Source: Granulicatella sp963545075
GTDB taxonomy: Bacteria > Bacillota > Bacilli > Lactobacillales > Aerococcaceae
NCBI RefSeq assembly: GCF_963545075.1
Contig: NZ_CAUUHX010000001.1
Location: forward strand, 17,290 to 81,289
Direction: 5' to 3'
Length of the DNA stretch: 64,000 nucleotides
Made by a program: the position numbers and the translations under genes
Notes under the pieces: model-generated
What the model was told of the DNA's origin: nothing
What the model saw: the letters and a program-made list of their open reading frames with translations, nothing else
Database searches by the model: none
Part shown: positions 8,948 through 16,990 of the stretch, one piece after another
Layout of the letters: each line of letters starts with the position of its first letter
How positions within the stretch are numbered: position 1 is the stretch's first letter

Positions 8948-10405
8948 ATGGAAGAAAATCAAGAAAAAGTCGTTAAAACACCTAAAAAAGGAATTCGATT
9001 ATGGGTTTTTATCGTTTCAATTATTGCTACAATGCTCATTTCAGTTTTTTTAACAGTTGCAATAGTGATTACTCAACTGCCAAAAGCGGATAATAATTTA
9101 GCACTTGGTGTATTTAAAAAGAATGAATTGTTTCAAATTGAAAAAGTATTTTATTATTTAAAACAAAATTATTTAGATAAAGATGTTACAAGTGAACAAT
9201 TAATTCAAGGTGCTTTAAAAGGAATGGCTGAATCAGTTGGAGATCCTTATACCACTTATTTAGTAAATGATGAGACAGCCCAATTAGATGAAACCGTAAA
9301 TGGCGCCTTTGGTGGGATTGGAGCTGAATTAAAATCAGATCAAAGCCGAGTAGTGATTAGTACAACAATGGAAGGAAGTCCTTCACAACAAGTAGGTCTT
9401 CAAGCGGATGATGTGATTACAAAAGTTAATGGCGAAGATATGACTGGTAAGACCATTTCTGAAGTTGTAAAAAAAGTTCGTGGAGAAGTTGGAACAGATG
9501 TTGTTTTAACCATTGAACGTGCTGGTACTTCTTTAGATGTTAAGCTAACTAGAGCTAGCATTGCGATTAATACCGTAAAAGCTGAATTAGATAAAGAAGA
9601 TGCAACCATTGGTCATGTTCGTATTACTAGTTTTGCAAAAAATACAGCTGAAGAATTAGAAAAATCGGTGAAAGATTTGACAGATAAGGGTGCTAAAGCT
9701 TTTGTATTCGATGTACGATATAATCCTGGAGGACTTTTAGATCAAGCATATAAAGTTGCGAATATGTTCTTAAAAGATGGTGAACCAATCGTTCAAGTAG
9801 AAGATAGATTTGGAGAGAAAAAAATCTATAAAGCTTCTTCATCCATTGGTGAATTTAAAATTACTCAGCCATATATTCTTCTAGTAAATGAAGGTAGTGC
9901 AAGTGCTTCTGAAATTTTAGCTGCAGCAATTAAAGAAGGTGCTGGAGGTCAAATTGTAGGTACAAAAACTTATGGTAAAGGTACTGTACAAAGTGTCGTC
10001 GATATTACTGATAATAGTGAGTTAAAATATACGAATGCTAAATGGTTAACTCCAAAGGGAAATTGGATTCATAAAGAAGGGGTCACTCCAACGAAAGAAG
10101 TGAATTTACCAGATTACGCATTCTTAAAAATTATTGATGCGAAAGAAACATTAAAAGTAGGCTCAGTTTCACAAAATGTACTTTCTGCCGAAACAATTCT
10201 AAAAGGATTAGGATATTCTGTTACTGTAGACGGCTATTTTGATGAAGGTACAAAAGATGCAGTAAAATCTTATCAACAAAAAGAAGGATTAACTGCAACA
10301 GGAGAAGTGGATGAAGAGACTGCTCAAAATTTAATGGATAGTGTTAGAGCATTAATTCAACAAAATGATACACAGTATCAAGCAGCAAAAGAATTACTAA
10401 AATAG
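8948..10405 (+). CDS. CtpA-type carboxy-terminal processing serine protease (S41A)
   Basis: This is a membrane-anchored periplasm-side protease of 485 residues. Order of parts: cytoplasmic tail (1-17), one membrane helix (18-42), a PDZ domain (about 115-200, with GGIGAEL and VGLQADDVI), an S41 catalytic domain (about 200-370) with the Ser motif GSASASE (316-322) and Lys 344 in TYGKGT, and a C-terminal peptidoglycan-binding domain (about 395-465). The architecture equals CtpA/CtpB of Bacillus and relatives, which process secreted or membrane proteins. It is immediately followed by two signal peptidase genes, giving a protein-export maturation cluster. Confidence 0.93.
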   Translation: MEENQEKVVKTPKKGIRLWVFIVSIIATMLISVFLTVAIVITQLPKADNNLALGVFKKNELFQIEKVFYYLKQNYLDKDVTSEQLIQGALKGMAESVGDPYTTYLVNDETAQLDETVNGAFGGIGAELKSDQSRVVISTTMEGSPSQQVGLQADDVITKVNGEDMTGKTISEVVKKVRGEVGTDVVLTIERAGTSLDVKLTRASIAINTVKAELDKEDATIGHVRITSFAKNTAEELEKSVKDLTDKGAKAFVFDVRYNPGGLLDQAYKVANMFLKDGEPIVQVEDRFGEKKIYKASSSIGEFKITQPYILLVNEGSASASEILAAAIKEGAGGQIVGTKTYGKGTVQSVVDITDNSELKYTNAKWLTPKGNWIHKEGVTPTKEVNLPDYAFLKIIDAKETLKVGSVSQNVLSAETILKGLGYSVTVDGYFDEGTKDAVKSYQQKEGLTATGEVDEETAQNLMDSVRALIQQNDTQYQAAKELLK

Positions 10406-10420
10406 AATGGAGGTTTTTAA

Positions 10421-11038
10421 ATGGAAGAAGTTAGTTCATTTATTCCTCGTAATATGCGTAAAAGAAAACTTCCTAAGCGAACAATATGGGAAGAATTACT
10501 CAGTTGGTTAGCCTCCTTTGCAGTATCAGTTGCGATATTAGCATTATTATTTGTCTTTGTAGGAAAACCATTCACGGTAAGTGGTCAATCGATGTATCCT
10601 ACACTACATAATTCAGATCGCATGTTTATGTCAAAATTAGGAGATATTCATCGTTTTGATGTTGTTGTGTTACATGCTCCGGATCAAGATAAAGAGTATA
10701 TTAAACGAGTAATCGGGATGCCTGGAGATACAATTGAGATAAAAGAAGGTAAATTATATATAAATGGTCAAGTAGTCGAACAACCTTTTATTAATAAAGA
10801 AATACTGGTAAACAAAACAGTTTATATTGATGATTTTACTTTAGAAGCTTTAACAGGTGAAACGACTGTACCAGAAGGAAAATATTTTGTAATGGGAGAT
10901 AATCGTGGGGTTTCAAGAGACAGTCGCTTGATTGGATTTATTGATCGATCTGCGATTGAAGGAAAAGCAGTCTTTACGATTTGGCCGTTGAATCGCATTG
11001 GTGGTCAAAAAGATTATTCTTATTTATATTCTGAATGA
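10421..11038 (+). CDS. lepB: Signal peptidase I, first tandem copy
   Basis: Type I signal peptidase of 205 residues that removes signal peptides from exported proteins at the outer face of the membrane. One N-terminal membrane helix (about 28-48) is followed by the catalytic Ser 57 in SGQSMYPTL, Lys 95 in YIKRVIGMPGD, and the GDNRGVSRDSR box. It has an extra basic N-terminal extension of about 15 residues compared with the next gene. The two share most of their catalytic domains, so they arose by tandem duplication. SD is tggagg. Confidence 0.95.
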   Translation: MEEVSSFIPRNMRKRKLPKRTIWEELLSWLASFAVSVAILALLFVFVGKPFTVSGQSMYPTLHNSDRMFMSKLGDIHRFDVVVLHAPDQDKEYIKRVIGMPGDTIEIKEGKLYINGQVVEQPFINKEILVNKTVYIDDFTLEALTGETTVPEGKYFVMGDNRGVSRDSRLIGFIDRSAIEGKAVFTIWPLNRIGGQKDYSYLYSE

Positions 11039-11053
11039 TAAGGAGAGATTCGA

Positions 11054-11644
11054 ATGAGTTATGAAGATGAATATGAATACAAGCCCTCGATTTTGTCTAT
11101 TATCTGGTCTTGGATTTGGTCATTTATAGTAGCATTCATCATTGTTGGGGGAGTGTATTTTTTCCTTGGTAGACCTTTCACAGTAAGTGGTGCTTCAATG
11201 TATCCAACATTGCATAATGGTGATCGAATGGTACTTTCTAAAGTTGGAAATATTCATCGATTTGATGTTGTTATTCTAAAGGCACCGGATGAAAATGTTG
11301 AGTATATTAAACGTGTTATTGGGATGCCTGGAGATACAATTGAGATGAAGAGTGGTGTACTTTATATTAACGGAAAAAAAGTAGAGCAACCATTTATTAA
11401 TACTGAAGCATTGGCAAAACAGACGGTATTTATGGATGATTTCACTTTAGAGAGTCTAACTGGTGAATCAAAAGTACCTGAAGGGAAGTATTTTGTTTTA
11501 GGGGATAATCGTGGTGTTTCTAAAGATAGTCGAATGATTGGGTTTATTGATCGTTCAGCGATTGAAGGAAAAGCAGTATTTACAATTTGGCCATTTGGTC
11601 GAATTGGAGGACAAAAAGATTACGGTTATTTATATTCGGAATAA
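11054..11644 (+). CDS. lepB: Signal peptidase I, second tandem copy
   Basis: Second type I signal peptidase, 196 residues, 15 bases after the first. The membrane helix lies at about 17-38, the catalytic Ser 48 in SGASMYPTL, Lys 86 in YIKRVIGMPGD, and GDNRGVSKDSR. The two copies differ mainly in the N terminus and in short surface stretches. Such paralogues often differ in substrate preference, but nothing in the sequence shows which. The operon's terminator appears to be the hairpin now split by the IS element (12002-12016 and 13596-13610). Confidence 0.95.
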   Translation: MSYEDEYEYKPSILSIIWSWIWSFIVAFIIVGGVYFFLGRPFTVSGASMYPTLHNGDRMVLSKVGNIHRFDVVILKAPDENVEYIKRVIGMPGDTIEMKSGVLYINGKKVEQPFINTEALAKQTVFMDDFTLESLTGESKVPEGKYFVLGDNRGVSKDSRMIGFIDRSAIEGKAVFTIWPFGRIGGQKDYGYLYSE

Positions 11645-11660
11645 GAAAAAACTTGAAATA

Positions 11661-11793
11661 GACTTCTTTGAAGTAGCTAGGACGCTAGCAGCCACCTAAC
11701 GGTGTCTCATAGCTAAAAATTGAGCCTTGGTCTCAATTTTTCCTGTACTATAATCCATGAAGGATTATAGTACTTCAGCTACTTCTAGAAGTC
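11661..11793 (+). repeat. Structured dispersed repeat, copy b
   Basis: Complete copy in plus orientation, 17 bases after lepB. The outer arms pair GACTTCT and GAAGTAGCT with AGCTACTTC and AGAAGTC. The clamp is GCTA 11684-11687 with TAGC 11710-11713, enclosing a CACC/GGTG hairpin. The third helix (11715-11741) carries loop GAGCCTTGGTCTC. The fourth (11745-11773) is GTACTATAATCC paired with its exact complement. The clamp uses GCTA/TAGC where most copies have GCCA/TGGC, a paired change. Confidence 0.87.
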
Positions 11794-11900
11794 TTTTCTG
11801 CATAAATGGATATCATACATTAATAAATTTTGACTTTTCAAAAAGTCATTTCTATTTGACGTAAGGATATGAGAATTCGTTTATAACATAGGATATCTTT

Positions 11901-11957
11901 AAAGTAGCCAGGACGCTAGCAGTCACCTTTCGGTGTCTCATAATTCTTTCAGCTACT
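11901..11957 (+). repeat. Structured dispersed repeat, copy c, internally deleted
   Basis: The left half matches copy b (GGACGCTAGCAG, a CACC/GGTG hairpin, GTCTCATA). It then jumps directly to the right arm (CAGCTACT), so the third and fourth helices are missing. AGTAGC still pairs with GCTACT. It lies about 110 bases from copy b in the lepB-IS gap and looks like a decayed second insertion. Confidence 0.7.
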
Positions 11958-12001
11958 GCTAGGAGTTATTTCTTTCCCAATTTATAAATTCATATTTATG
12001 C

Positions 12002-12016
12002 AAAGAAAAACTGGAT
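12002..12016 (+). terminator. Left arm of a terminator split by the IS element
   Basis: The 15 bases AAAGAAAAACTGGAT are perfectly complementary to ATCCAGTTTTTCTTT at 13596-13610, beyond the IS. Rejoined, they make a terminator hairpin for the lepB operon. The IS lies in what would be the loop. Confidence 0.6.
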
Positions 12017-12049
12017 TTTGAAGTGACCCCAAAAAGTTAGACTTTTTTT

Positions 12050-12074
12050 GAGACGACATAAGTCGTCTCTTTTT
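12050..12074 (+). terminator. Terminator just inside the left end of the IS
   Basis: GAGACGAC (12050-12057) pairs with GTCGTCTC (12062-12069), followed by a T run on the plus strand. It would stop transcripts entering from the lepB side. Confidence 0.65.
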
Positions 12075-12108
12075 GATTCATAAAATGTATGAATAACCCC
12101 CTAGGGGG

Positions 12109-12137
12109 TTCGCGCCAAATTTTTTGGCGCATTTTTT
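12109..12137 (+). terminator. Second hairpin with T run inside the IS left end
   Basis: GCGCCAAA pairs with TTTGGCGC and is followed by ATTTTTT on the plus strand. A separate perfect ACCCCCTAGGGGGT palindrome lies just before it. These sit after the orfB stop on the minus strand, so they may also end transposase transcripts. Confidence 0.55.
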
Positions 12138-12160
12138 CTTAGCTCAAATAGATTTACTAG

Positions 12161-13003
12161 TTAAGCAATACGAGCAGAGTTTGAATGAGTTATTCTGTAA
12201 TTTACAGGACTTAGCCCATTCAGTTTAATTTTTATACGTTTGTTGTTGTAATAATCAATATAATCAATATAATCAATAATAGCTTTCTCTAATTCCTCAA
12301 GAGACTTAAATTCTTTTTCAAATCCATAAAACATTTCTGATTTCAAAATACCAAAGAAAGATTCCATCATACCATTATCTGTACTATTTCCCTTCCGTAA
12401 CATAGATGGTAGTATACCTTTACTCTCTAAAAATTGATGATAAGAATCATGTTGGTATTGCCAACCTTGGTCACTATGGAGAATTGTGTTCTCGTACTTC
12501 TCATCTGTAAATGCCTCATTTAACATTGTCTTTACTTGTAGTAAGTTAGGTGAGCGTGAAAGATTGTACGCAATAATTTCACTGTTAAATCCATCTAAAA
12601 CCGGTGATAAATATAGTTTCTGTTCGCTACTCGGAATGGAAAACTCAGTTACATCTGTGTAACATTTTTCCATTGGCTTAGTCCCTTCAAAATCACGTTG
12701 AATCAGATTATCTGATCTCTTACCAACATCTCCTTTGTGCGAATAATACTTGAGTTTACGACGAATACGAGCAATTAAACCAAGAACTTTCATTAAGCGT
12801 TGTACCTTCTTATGATTCACTTTTAATCCACGATTTCTCAATTCTAAATGAATTCTACGGTAACCATAGTTTCCCTTATGTTCGGTGAAAATTTCTTGTA
12901 TTTCATCTTTAATCTGTTGATCCTTATCTGGTTGGTTCATTTGTTTTAAATGGTAATAGTACGTTGAACGAGCTAATTTAATTACTTTAAGAAGAATATC
13001 CAA
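12161..13003 (-). CDS. IS3-family transposase OrfB (DDE integrase domain)
   Basis: The catalytic half of the transposase, 280 residues from the first ATG. It has an HTH_21-like segment (HKGNYGYRRIHLELR) and an rve DDE domain with Asp in YTDVTEF, Asp in HSDQGWQY and Glu in ESFFGILKSE. Its frame stays open upstream of the ATG into the end of orfA, one base behind the orfA frame. The real product is therefore probably an OrfAB fusion made by -1 frameshifting in the A-rich stretch near the end of orfA. The frame is intact, so the element may still be active. Confidence 0.92.
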   Translation of the reverse strand: MDILLKVIKLARSTYYYHLKQMNQPDKDQQIKDEIQEIFTEHKGNYGYRRIHLELRNRGLKVNHKKVQRLMKVLGLIARIRRKLKYYSHKGDVGKRSDNLIQRDFEGTKPMEKCYTDVTEFSIPSSEQKLYLSPVLDGFNSEIIAYNLSRSPNLLQVKTMLNEAFTDEKYENTILHSDQGWQYQHDSYHQFLESKGILPSMLRKGNSTDNGMMESFFGILKSEMFYGFEKEFKSLEELEKAIIDYIDYIDYYNNKRIKIKLNGLSPVNYRITHSNSARIA

Positions 13004-13017
13004 CGCAAATTCATTGA

Positions 13018-13533
13018 TTAATTCTTGAACAATTTCAGTTTTTCTTCTTTCTCTTTTTCCTCCTTCAATCGGAGTTCTCTCAACTTTTTTAGAATTGCAT
13101 TCTCCGCTCTTAAGTATTCATTCTCTAGTTGAAGACGTTCTAATTCTGTCATTTCTTCTAATTTTTTCTTTGGCTTACGTCCCATTGGATTTGGTCTCCC
13201 TCTTGTTTTCTCAACAATAGTATACCCATTTTTCTTATATTGTGCTAGCCAATTCGAAAGTAAGCCACGATTCGGAAGAGCATAATCAATAGATACACTT
13301 AATTGTGAACGCCCTTCTAAAAGAACTTTATCAATTATTTCCTGCTTTAATTCTAGCGAATAGTAACGATTTTTTTCTTTTTTAACAATTTCTATTCCAT
13401 ATCGATCGATCAATCGTACTAAGTATTCAATATTAGCAACGTTGATATCGTATTTCTTTGAAAGATTCTTTAAGCTTTCACCTTGTTTTCTTAATTGATA
13501 GATTTCTATTTTATCTTCATAAGTTAATTTCAT
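13018..13533 (-). CDS. IS3-family transposase OrfA (helix-turn-helix)
   Basis: The DNA-binding half, 171 residues from the ATG at 13533. It has two helix-turn-helix regions (about 10-45 and 60-95) and a C-terminal Glu/Lys-rich coiled coil (about 125-168). The coil serves as a leucine-zipper-like dimerisation region in this family. The lengths of OrfA and OrfB fit the IS150 group. An upstream TTG at 13548 is in frame, but it lies inside the hairpin formed by the IS end. There is no clear SD, which is common in IS3 elements and keeps expression low. Confidence 0.9.
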   Translation of the reverse strand: MKLTYEDKIEIYQLRKQGESLKNLSKKYDINVANIEYLVRLIDRYGIEIVKKEKNRYYSLELKQEIIDKVLLEGRSQLSVSIDYALPNRGLLSNWLAQYKKNGYTIVEKTRGRPNPMGRKPKKKLEEMTELERLQLENEYLRAENAILKKLRELRLKEEKEKEEKLKLFKN

Positions 13534-13580
13534 AAAAAAACACCCCAAAAGTTAGATTTTCATGTCTAACTTTTGGGGTG
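13534..13580 (-). terminator. Terminator hairpin built from the right IS end, before orfA
   Basis: 16-base arms 13541-13556 and 13565-13580 (CACCCCAAAAGTTAGA and its complement) form a near-perfect palindrome that includes the inverted repeat. On the minus strand a run of seven T follows and the orfA ATG comes next. Transcripts coming from outside would terminate here. Confidence 0.65.
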
Positions 13581-13595
13581 CAGTACATTTTCGAT

Positions 13596-13610
13596 ATCCA
13601 GTTTTTCTTT
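13596..13610 (+). terminator. Right arm of the IS-split terminator
   Basis: The 15 bases ATCCAGTTTTTCTTT are the exact complement of 12002-12016 and end in a T-rich stretch. This is the distal half of the former lepB terminator. Confidence 0.6.
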
Positions 13611-13688
13611 TTTATGACAAATTTCCAATAAAAGATGAGATATTCTATATAATTAGTTAAAGGCATTTCTATTTATGAAATGTTTTCT

Positions 13689-13717
13689 TTTACAAAAACA
13701 AAATTAAATGTTAAACT
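13689..13717 (+). promoter_or_regulatory. Possible promoter of the mannose PTS operon
   Basis: TTTACA, a 17-base spacer and TAAACT lie about 50 bases before the PTS gene. The match is modest. No sigma-54 -24/-12 element with correct spacing was found. Confidence 0.35.
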
Positions 13718-13769
13718 TCAAATGGTGCATAAAAGGATGCATTAATATAGATTTATAGGAGGAAATCAT

Positions 13770-14753
13770 ATGGTTGGAATTATTATTGCAAGCCATGGTG
13801 AATTTGCTGCTGGTATTAAGCAATCTGGTTCAATGATTTTTGGAGAACAAGAAAAAGTTGAATCTGTTGTATTTATGCCAAGCGAAGGACCAGATGATTT
13901 GCAAAGAAAATTGCAAGAAGCCATTGCGAAAGTTGATTCAGAAGAAATTTTATTCTTAGTCGATTTATGGGGCGGTAGTCCATTCAATCAAGCAAATAAA
14001 TTGTTTGAAGAAGCTCCAGAACATCGTGCGATTGTTGCTGGATTAAACTTACCAATGTTAATTGAAGCGTATGCGAGTCGTTTCTCAATGAATACAGCTC
14101 ACGAAATTGCGCAAGCGATTGCTCCAACTGCAATTGAAGGTGTGAAAGTTCGCCCTGAAGAATTGCAAAAGAAAGAAGAAGTAGCCGAAGAACAAACGGT
14201 TGCACCTAAAGGAGCTATTCCAGAAGGAACAGTTTTAGGGGATGGCAAAATTAAGTTTGTATTAGCTCGTATTGATACTCGTTTACTTCACGGACAAGTT
14301 GCGACAAACTGGACTAAAGCAACAAATCCAAACCGTATTATCGTTGTATCTGATTCAGTATCAAAAGACGATTTACGTAAAAAATTAATTGAACAAGCAG
14401 CTCCTCCAGGAGTTCGTGCTCATGTTATCCCATTGGATAAATTAGTTCAAGTTTATAACGACCCACGTTTTGGCGATACAAAAGCATTATTATTATTTGA
14501 AAACCCACAAGATGCTTTAGCAGTAATTGAAAAAGGTGTAGAAATTCCAGAATTAAATATTGGTTCTATGGCTCATTCAGTTGGTAAAGTTCAAATTAAT
14601 AATGTATTATCTGTTGACCAAGCAGATGTTGATACGTATAAGAAATTACGTGATTTAGGCGTGAAATTCGATGTTAGAAAAGTATCAGGAGATTCTCCTT
14701 CTGATTTATTCAAATTAATCGCTGCAAAAGCAGGCGAAGGATTAAACATTTAA
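13770..14753 (+). CDS. manX: PTS mannose-family EIIAB component
   Basis: This is a cytoplasmic phosphotransfer protein of 327 residues for a Man-family sugar PTS (glucose, mannose and related sugars). The EIIA domain (about 1-125) has the phospho-His 9 in ASHGEFA. A Glu/Lys/Pro linker (about 128-155) joins the EIIB domain, with phospho-His 174 in DTRLLHGQV. Phosphate passes from HPr to His 9, to His 174, to the sugar. The start is behind a strong SD (aggagga). The operon continues with IIC after 12 bases. In relatives this is the main glucose transporter and affects catabolite repression and class IIa bacteriocin sensitivity; whether it has that role here is inference. Confidence 0.95.
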   Translation: MVGIIIASHGEFAAGIKQSGSMIFGEQEKVESVVFMPSEGPDDLQRKLQEAIAKVDSEEILFLVDLWGGSPFNQANKLFEEAPEHRAIVAGLNLPMLIEAYASRFSMNTAHEIAQAIAPTAIEGVKVRPEELQKKEEVAEEQTVAPKGAIPEGTVLGDGKIKFVLARIDTRLLHGQVATNWTKATNPNRIIVVSDSVSKDDLRKKLIEQAAPPGVRAHVIPLDKLVQVYNDPRFGDTKALLLFENPQDALAVIEKGVEIPELNIGSMAHSVGKVQINNVLSVDQADVDTYKKLRDLGVKFDVRKVSGDSPSDLFKLIAAKAGEGLNI

Positions 14754-14765
14754 TAGGAGGTCATT

Positions 14766-15575
14766 ATGGATTTTAATATTGTAGCAATTATTGCAGTCCT
14801 AGTTGTTGCCTTTTTAGCTGGTATGGAAAGTATTTTAGACCAATTCCAATTCCATCAACCAATTATTGCATGTTCATTAATTGGATTAGCAACAGGACAT
14901 TTATCTGAATGTATTATTTTAGGTGGAGCTTTACAATTATTAGCTTTAGGTTGGGCTAATATCGGTGCAGCGGTTGCTCCCGATGCAGCGTTAGCTTCAG
15001 TAGCATCTGCCATTATTTATGTAAAAGCTGGTGACTTCTCTACAGATGGTCGTAATATCGCGATTGCAGCAGCTATCACTTTAGCAACTGTTGGTTTAGT
15101 AACAACTATGATTGTTCGTACTTTATCAGTTGTTCTTGTTCACCAAGCTGATAGAGCAGCAGAACAAGGGAACTTCCGTGGTGTTGAATTTTGGCACTAT
15201 GTAGCATTAGCTACACAAGGGTTACGTATCGCAATTCCTGCAGGAGCTTTATTATTCATCCCTTCATCAGCAGTACAAGCTGCTTTAGGTTCATTACCAG
15301 CATGGTTTACTGGTGGTATGACAGTAGGTGGGGGAATGGTAGTAGCCGTTGGTTATGCAATGGTTATTAACTTAATGGCAACTAAAGAAGTATGGCCATT
15401 CTTCTTCTTAGGTTTTGCGTTAGCACCAATTAAAGAATTAACATTAATTGCAACTGGTATTATCGGTTTAGCAATTGCTGTTATTTACTTAAACTTACAA
15501 AAAAATAACTCAGGTGGTTCAGGATCAAACTCTGGTTCAGGAGACCCACTTGGCGATATTTTAAATGATTACTAG
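14766..15575 (+). CDS. manY: PTS mannose-family EIIC component
   Basis: This is a membrane permease subunit of 269 residues. It has many hydrophobic helices from residue 3 to about 243 and the conserved family start (AIIAVLVVAFLAGMESILDQ split over the first helix). The C terminus ends in a Gly/Ser/Asn-rich tail (about 246-262) followed by GDPLGDILNDY, probably a flexible cytoplasmic extension. With IID it forms the sugar channel. SD is aggagg and the IID gene follows after 15 bases. Codon use is biased toward preferred codons, suggesting high expression. Confidence 0.94.
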   Translation: MDFNIVAIIAVLVVAFLAGMESILDQFQFHQPIIACSLIGLATGHLSECIILGGALQLLALGWANIGAAVAPDAALASVASAIIYVKAGDFSTDGRNIAIAAAITLATVGLVTTMIVRTLSVVLVHQADRAAEQGNFRGVEFWHYVALATQGLRIAIPAGALLFIPSSAVQAALGSLPAWFTGGMTVGGGMVVAVGYAMVINLMATKEVWPFFFLGFALAPIKELTLIATGIIGLAIAVIYLNLQKNNSGGSGSNSGSGDPLGDILNDY

Positions 15576-15590
15576 AATGGAGGAACAGAT

Positions 15591-16505
15591 ATGTCAGAGA
15601 AAAAAGTTTCATTAACGAAAAGTGATCGTATTAGCGTTATGTTACGTTCTCAGTTCCTTCAAGGTTCATGGAACTATGAGCGTATGCAAAATGGTGGTTG
15701 GGCATTCTCATTAATCCCAGCACTTAAAAAATTATATCCTAACAAAGAAGAAGCAAGTGATGCTTTAAAACGTCACTTAGAGTTCTTTAATACTCACCCA
15801 TATATTGCTGCTCCAATTCTTGGGGTAACATTAGCTCTTGAAGAAGAGAAAGCAAACGGAGCAGATATCGATGATGCTGCTATTCAAGGGGTTAAAGTTG
15901 GTATGATGGGACCTTTAGCAGGTATTGGGGATCCAGTATTCTGGTTTACAGTTCGTCCAATTATTGGAGCAATTGCTGCTTCATTAGCAACAGGCGGTTC
16001 ATTAATTGCACCATTATTCTTCTTTATTGCTTGGAACTTAATCCGTATCGGTTTCTTATGGTATACACAAGAAGTTGGATATCAAAAGGGTTCTGAAATT
16101 ACAAGTGACTTATCAGGTGGTATTTTACAAACTATCACTAAAGGTGCTTCGATCTTAGGGATGTTCGTAATGGGGATTTTAGTTCAACGTTGGACTTCTA
16201 TTAACTTCCCATTAGTTGTTGCTCGTGCTAAATTATCTGAAGGAGCATACATTCAATTCCCAGATGGAGCTGTTGATGGTTCAACATTACAAAAAATCTT
16301 ATCTGCATTAGCAGGTGGTACTTCATTAACTCCTGAAAAAGTTACAACATTACAAGATAACTTAAACCAATTAATTCCAGGTTTTGCTGCTTTATTATTA
16401 ACATTCGCATGTATGTGGTTATTAAAACGTAAAGTAAGTCCAATTTTAATTATCTTTGCATTATTTGCACTAGGTATTCTTGGTCGTGTAACAGGAATTA
16501 TGTAA
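15591..16505 (+). CDS. manZ: PTS mannose-family EIID component
   Basis: This is the second membrane subunit of the Man PTS, 304 residues. A cytoplasmic N terminus carries the family-typical SWNYERMQNGG motif. A helix-rich region follows with GPLAGIGDPVFWF, characteristic of IID proteins, and membrane segments continue to the C terminus. IID and IIC together form the sugar translocation channel and the receptor for class IIa bacteriocins in related genera. A strong terminator follows 18 bases after the stop, closing the three-gene unit. Confidence 0.94.
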   Translation: MSEKKVSLTKSDRISVMLRSQFLQGSWNYERMQNGGWAFSLIPALKKLYPNKEEASDALKRHLEFFNTHPYIAAPILGVTLALEEEKANGADIDDAAIQGVKVGMMGPLAGIGDPVFWFTVRPIIGAIAASLATGGSLIAPLFFFIAWNLIRIGFLWYTQEVGYQKGSEITSDLSGGILQTITKGASILGMFVMGILVQRWTSINFPLVVARAKLSEGAYIQFPDGAVDGSTLQKILSALAGGTSLTPEKVTTLQDNLNQLIPGFAALLLTFACMWLLKRKVSPILIIFALFALGILGRVTGIM

Positions 16506-16522
16506 TTAAGATATAATTTTGA

Positions 16523-16557
16523 GATGAACAGATTTAAAAGTCTGTTCATCTTTTTTT
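16523..16557 (+). terminator. Terminator after the PTS operon
   Basis: GATGAACAGA pairs with TCTGTTCATC and is followed by seven T. manO starts about 50 bases later, so manO relies on readthrough or on its own weak promoter. Confidence 0.85.
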
Positions 16558-16605
16558 GTTTTATGATAGAATAGAGCTATCAGTTTAATGAATAAGGAGA
16601 AAGTT

Positions 16606-16968
16606 ATGGCACAGTCTTTAAATACAAAAGTTATTTTTACAACGAAAGCCAATGTATTTGTTGGTTGGATTGGAAATAAACACGGCGATATTCTTGTTGG
16701 TGATAGAGCGTTTGAGTTTTATAATGAAAAAAATCCGGAAGATTATATTCAAATTCCTTGGAATGAAATCGATAAAGTACGTGCTCAATTGTTCTTCAAG
16801 GATCGTTATATTCGTGGGTTCTTTATAGATACGAAATCTGCAGGTTCATTTAATTTTGTGGTGAAAAATGCAGGGAAATGTTTAAAAGAAATGCGTACAT
16901 TTGTTGGAGAAGAAAACATTGTACGTAGTAAACCATTGTTTACGATGAGGAATTTCTTCAAAAAATGA
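16606..16968 (+). CDS. manO: ManO-like DUF956 protein
   Basis: This is a small cytoplasmic protein of 120 residues of the DUF956/ManO family, regularly found after Man-PTS genes in lactobacilli, enterococci and Listeria. Family proteins are linked to control of the PTS operon. I recognise the TKANVFVGWIGNKHGDILVGD region and the conserved WNEIDKVRAQL. ATG 16606 is preferred because the SD (aaggag) lies between it and an upstream in-frame ATG at 16588. The PTS terminator separates it from manZ, so its level is probably below that of the transporter. Confidence 0.88.
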   Translation: MAQSLNTKVIFTTKANVFVGWIGNKHGDILVGDRAFEFYNEKNPEDYIQIPWNEIDKVRAQLFFKDRYIRGFFIDTKSAGSFNFVVKNAGKCLKEMRTFVGEENIVRSKPLFTMRNFFKK

Positions 16969-16990
16969 TTATTTTTTTATTGACTTTCCT

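Larger units (their letters stand above)
12024..13582 (-). mobile_element. IS3-family insertion sequence, IS150-like
   Basis: A 1559-bp element with imperfect terminal inverted repeats (TGACCCCAAAAAGTTAGAC at 12024-12042; its counterpart at 13564-13582, read on the minus strand, starts TGCACCCC). Ends are TG...CA. It encodes orfA and orfB on the minus strand in the usual two-frame layout. I see no convincing direct target repeat (left flank GAAG, right flank GTAC). It carries its own inward-facing terminator hairpins near both ends, and it sits in the loop of a host terminator. Confidence 0.9.

Noticed and set aside
13700..13750. Possible sigma-54 promoter (TGGTGC ... ATGCA) before the mannose PTS
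   Set aside because: The GG and GC elements are about 15 bases apart instead of the required 12, so they cannot form a -24/-12 promoter.
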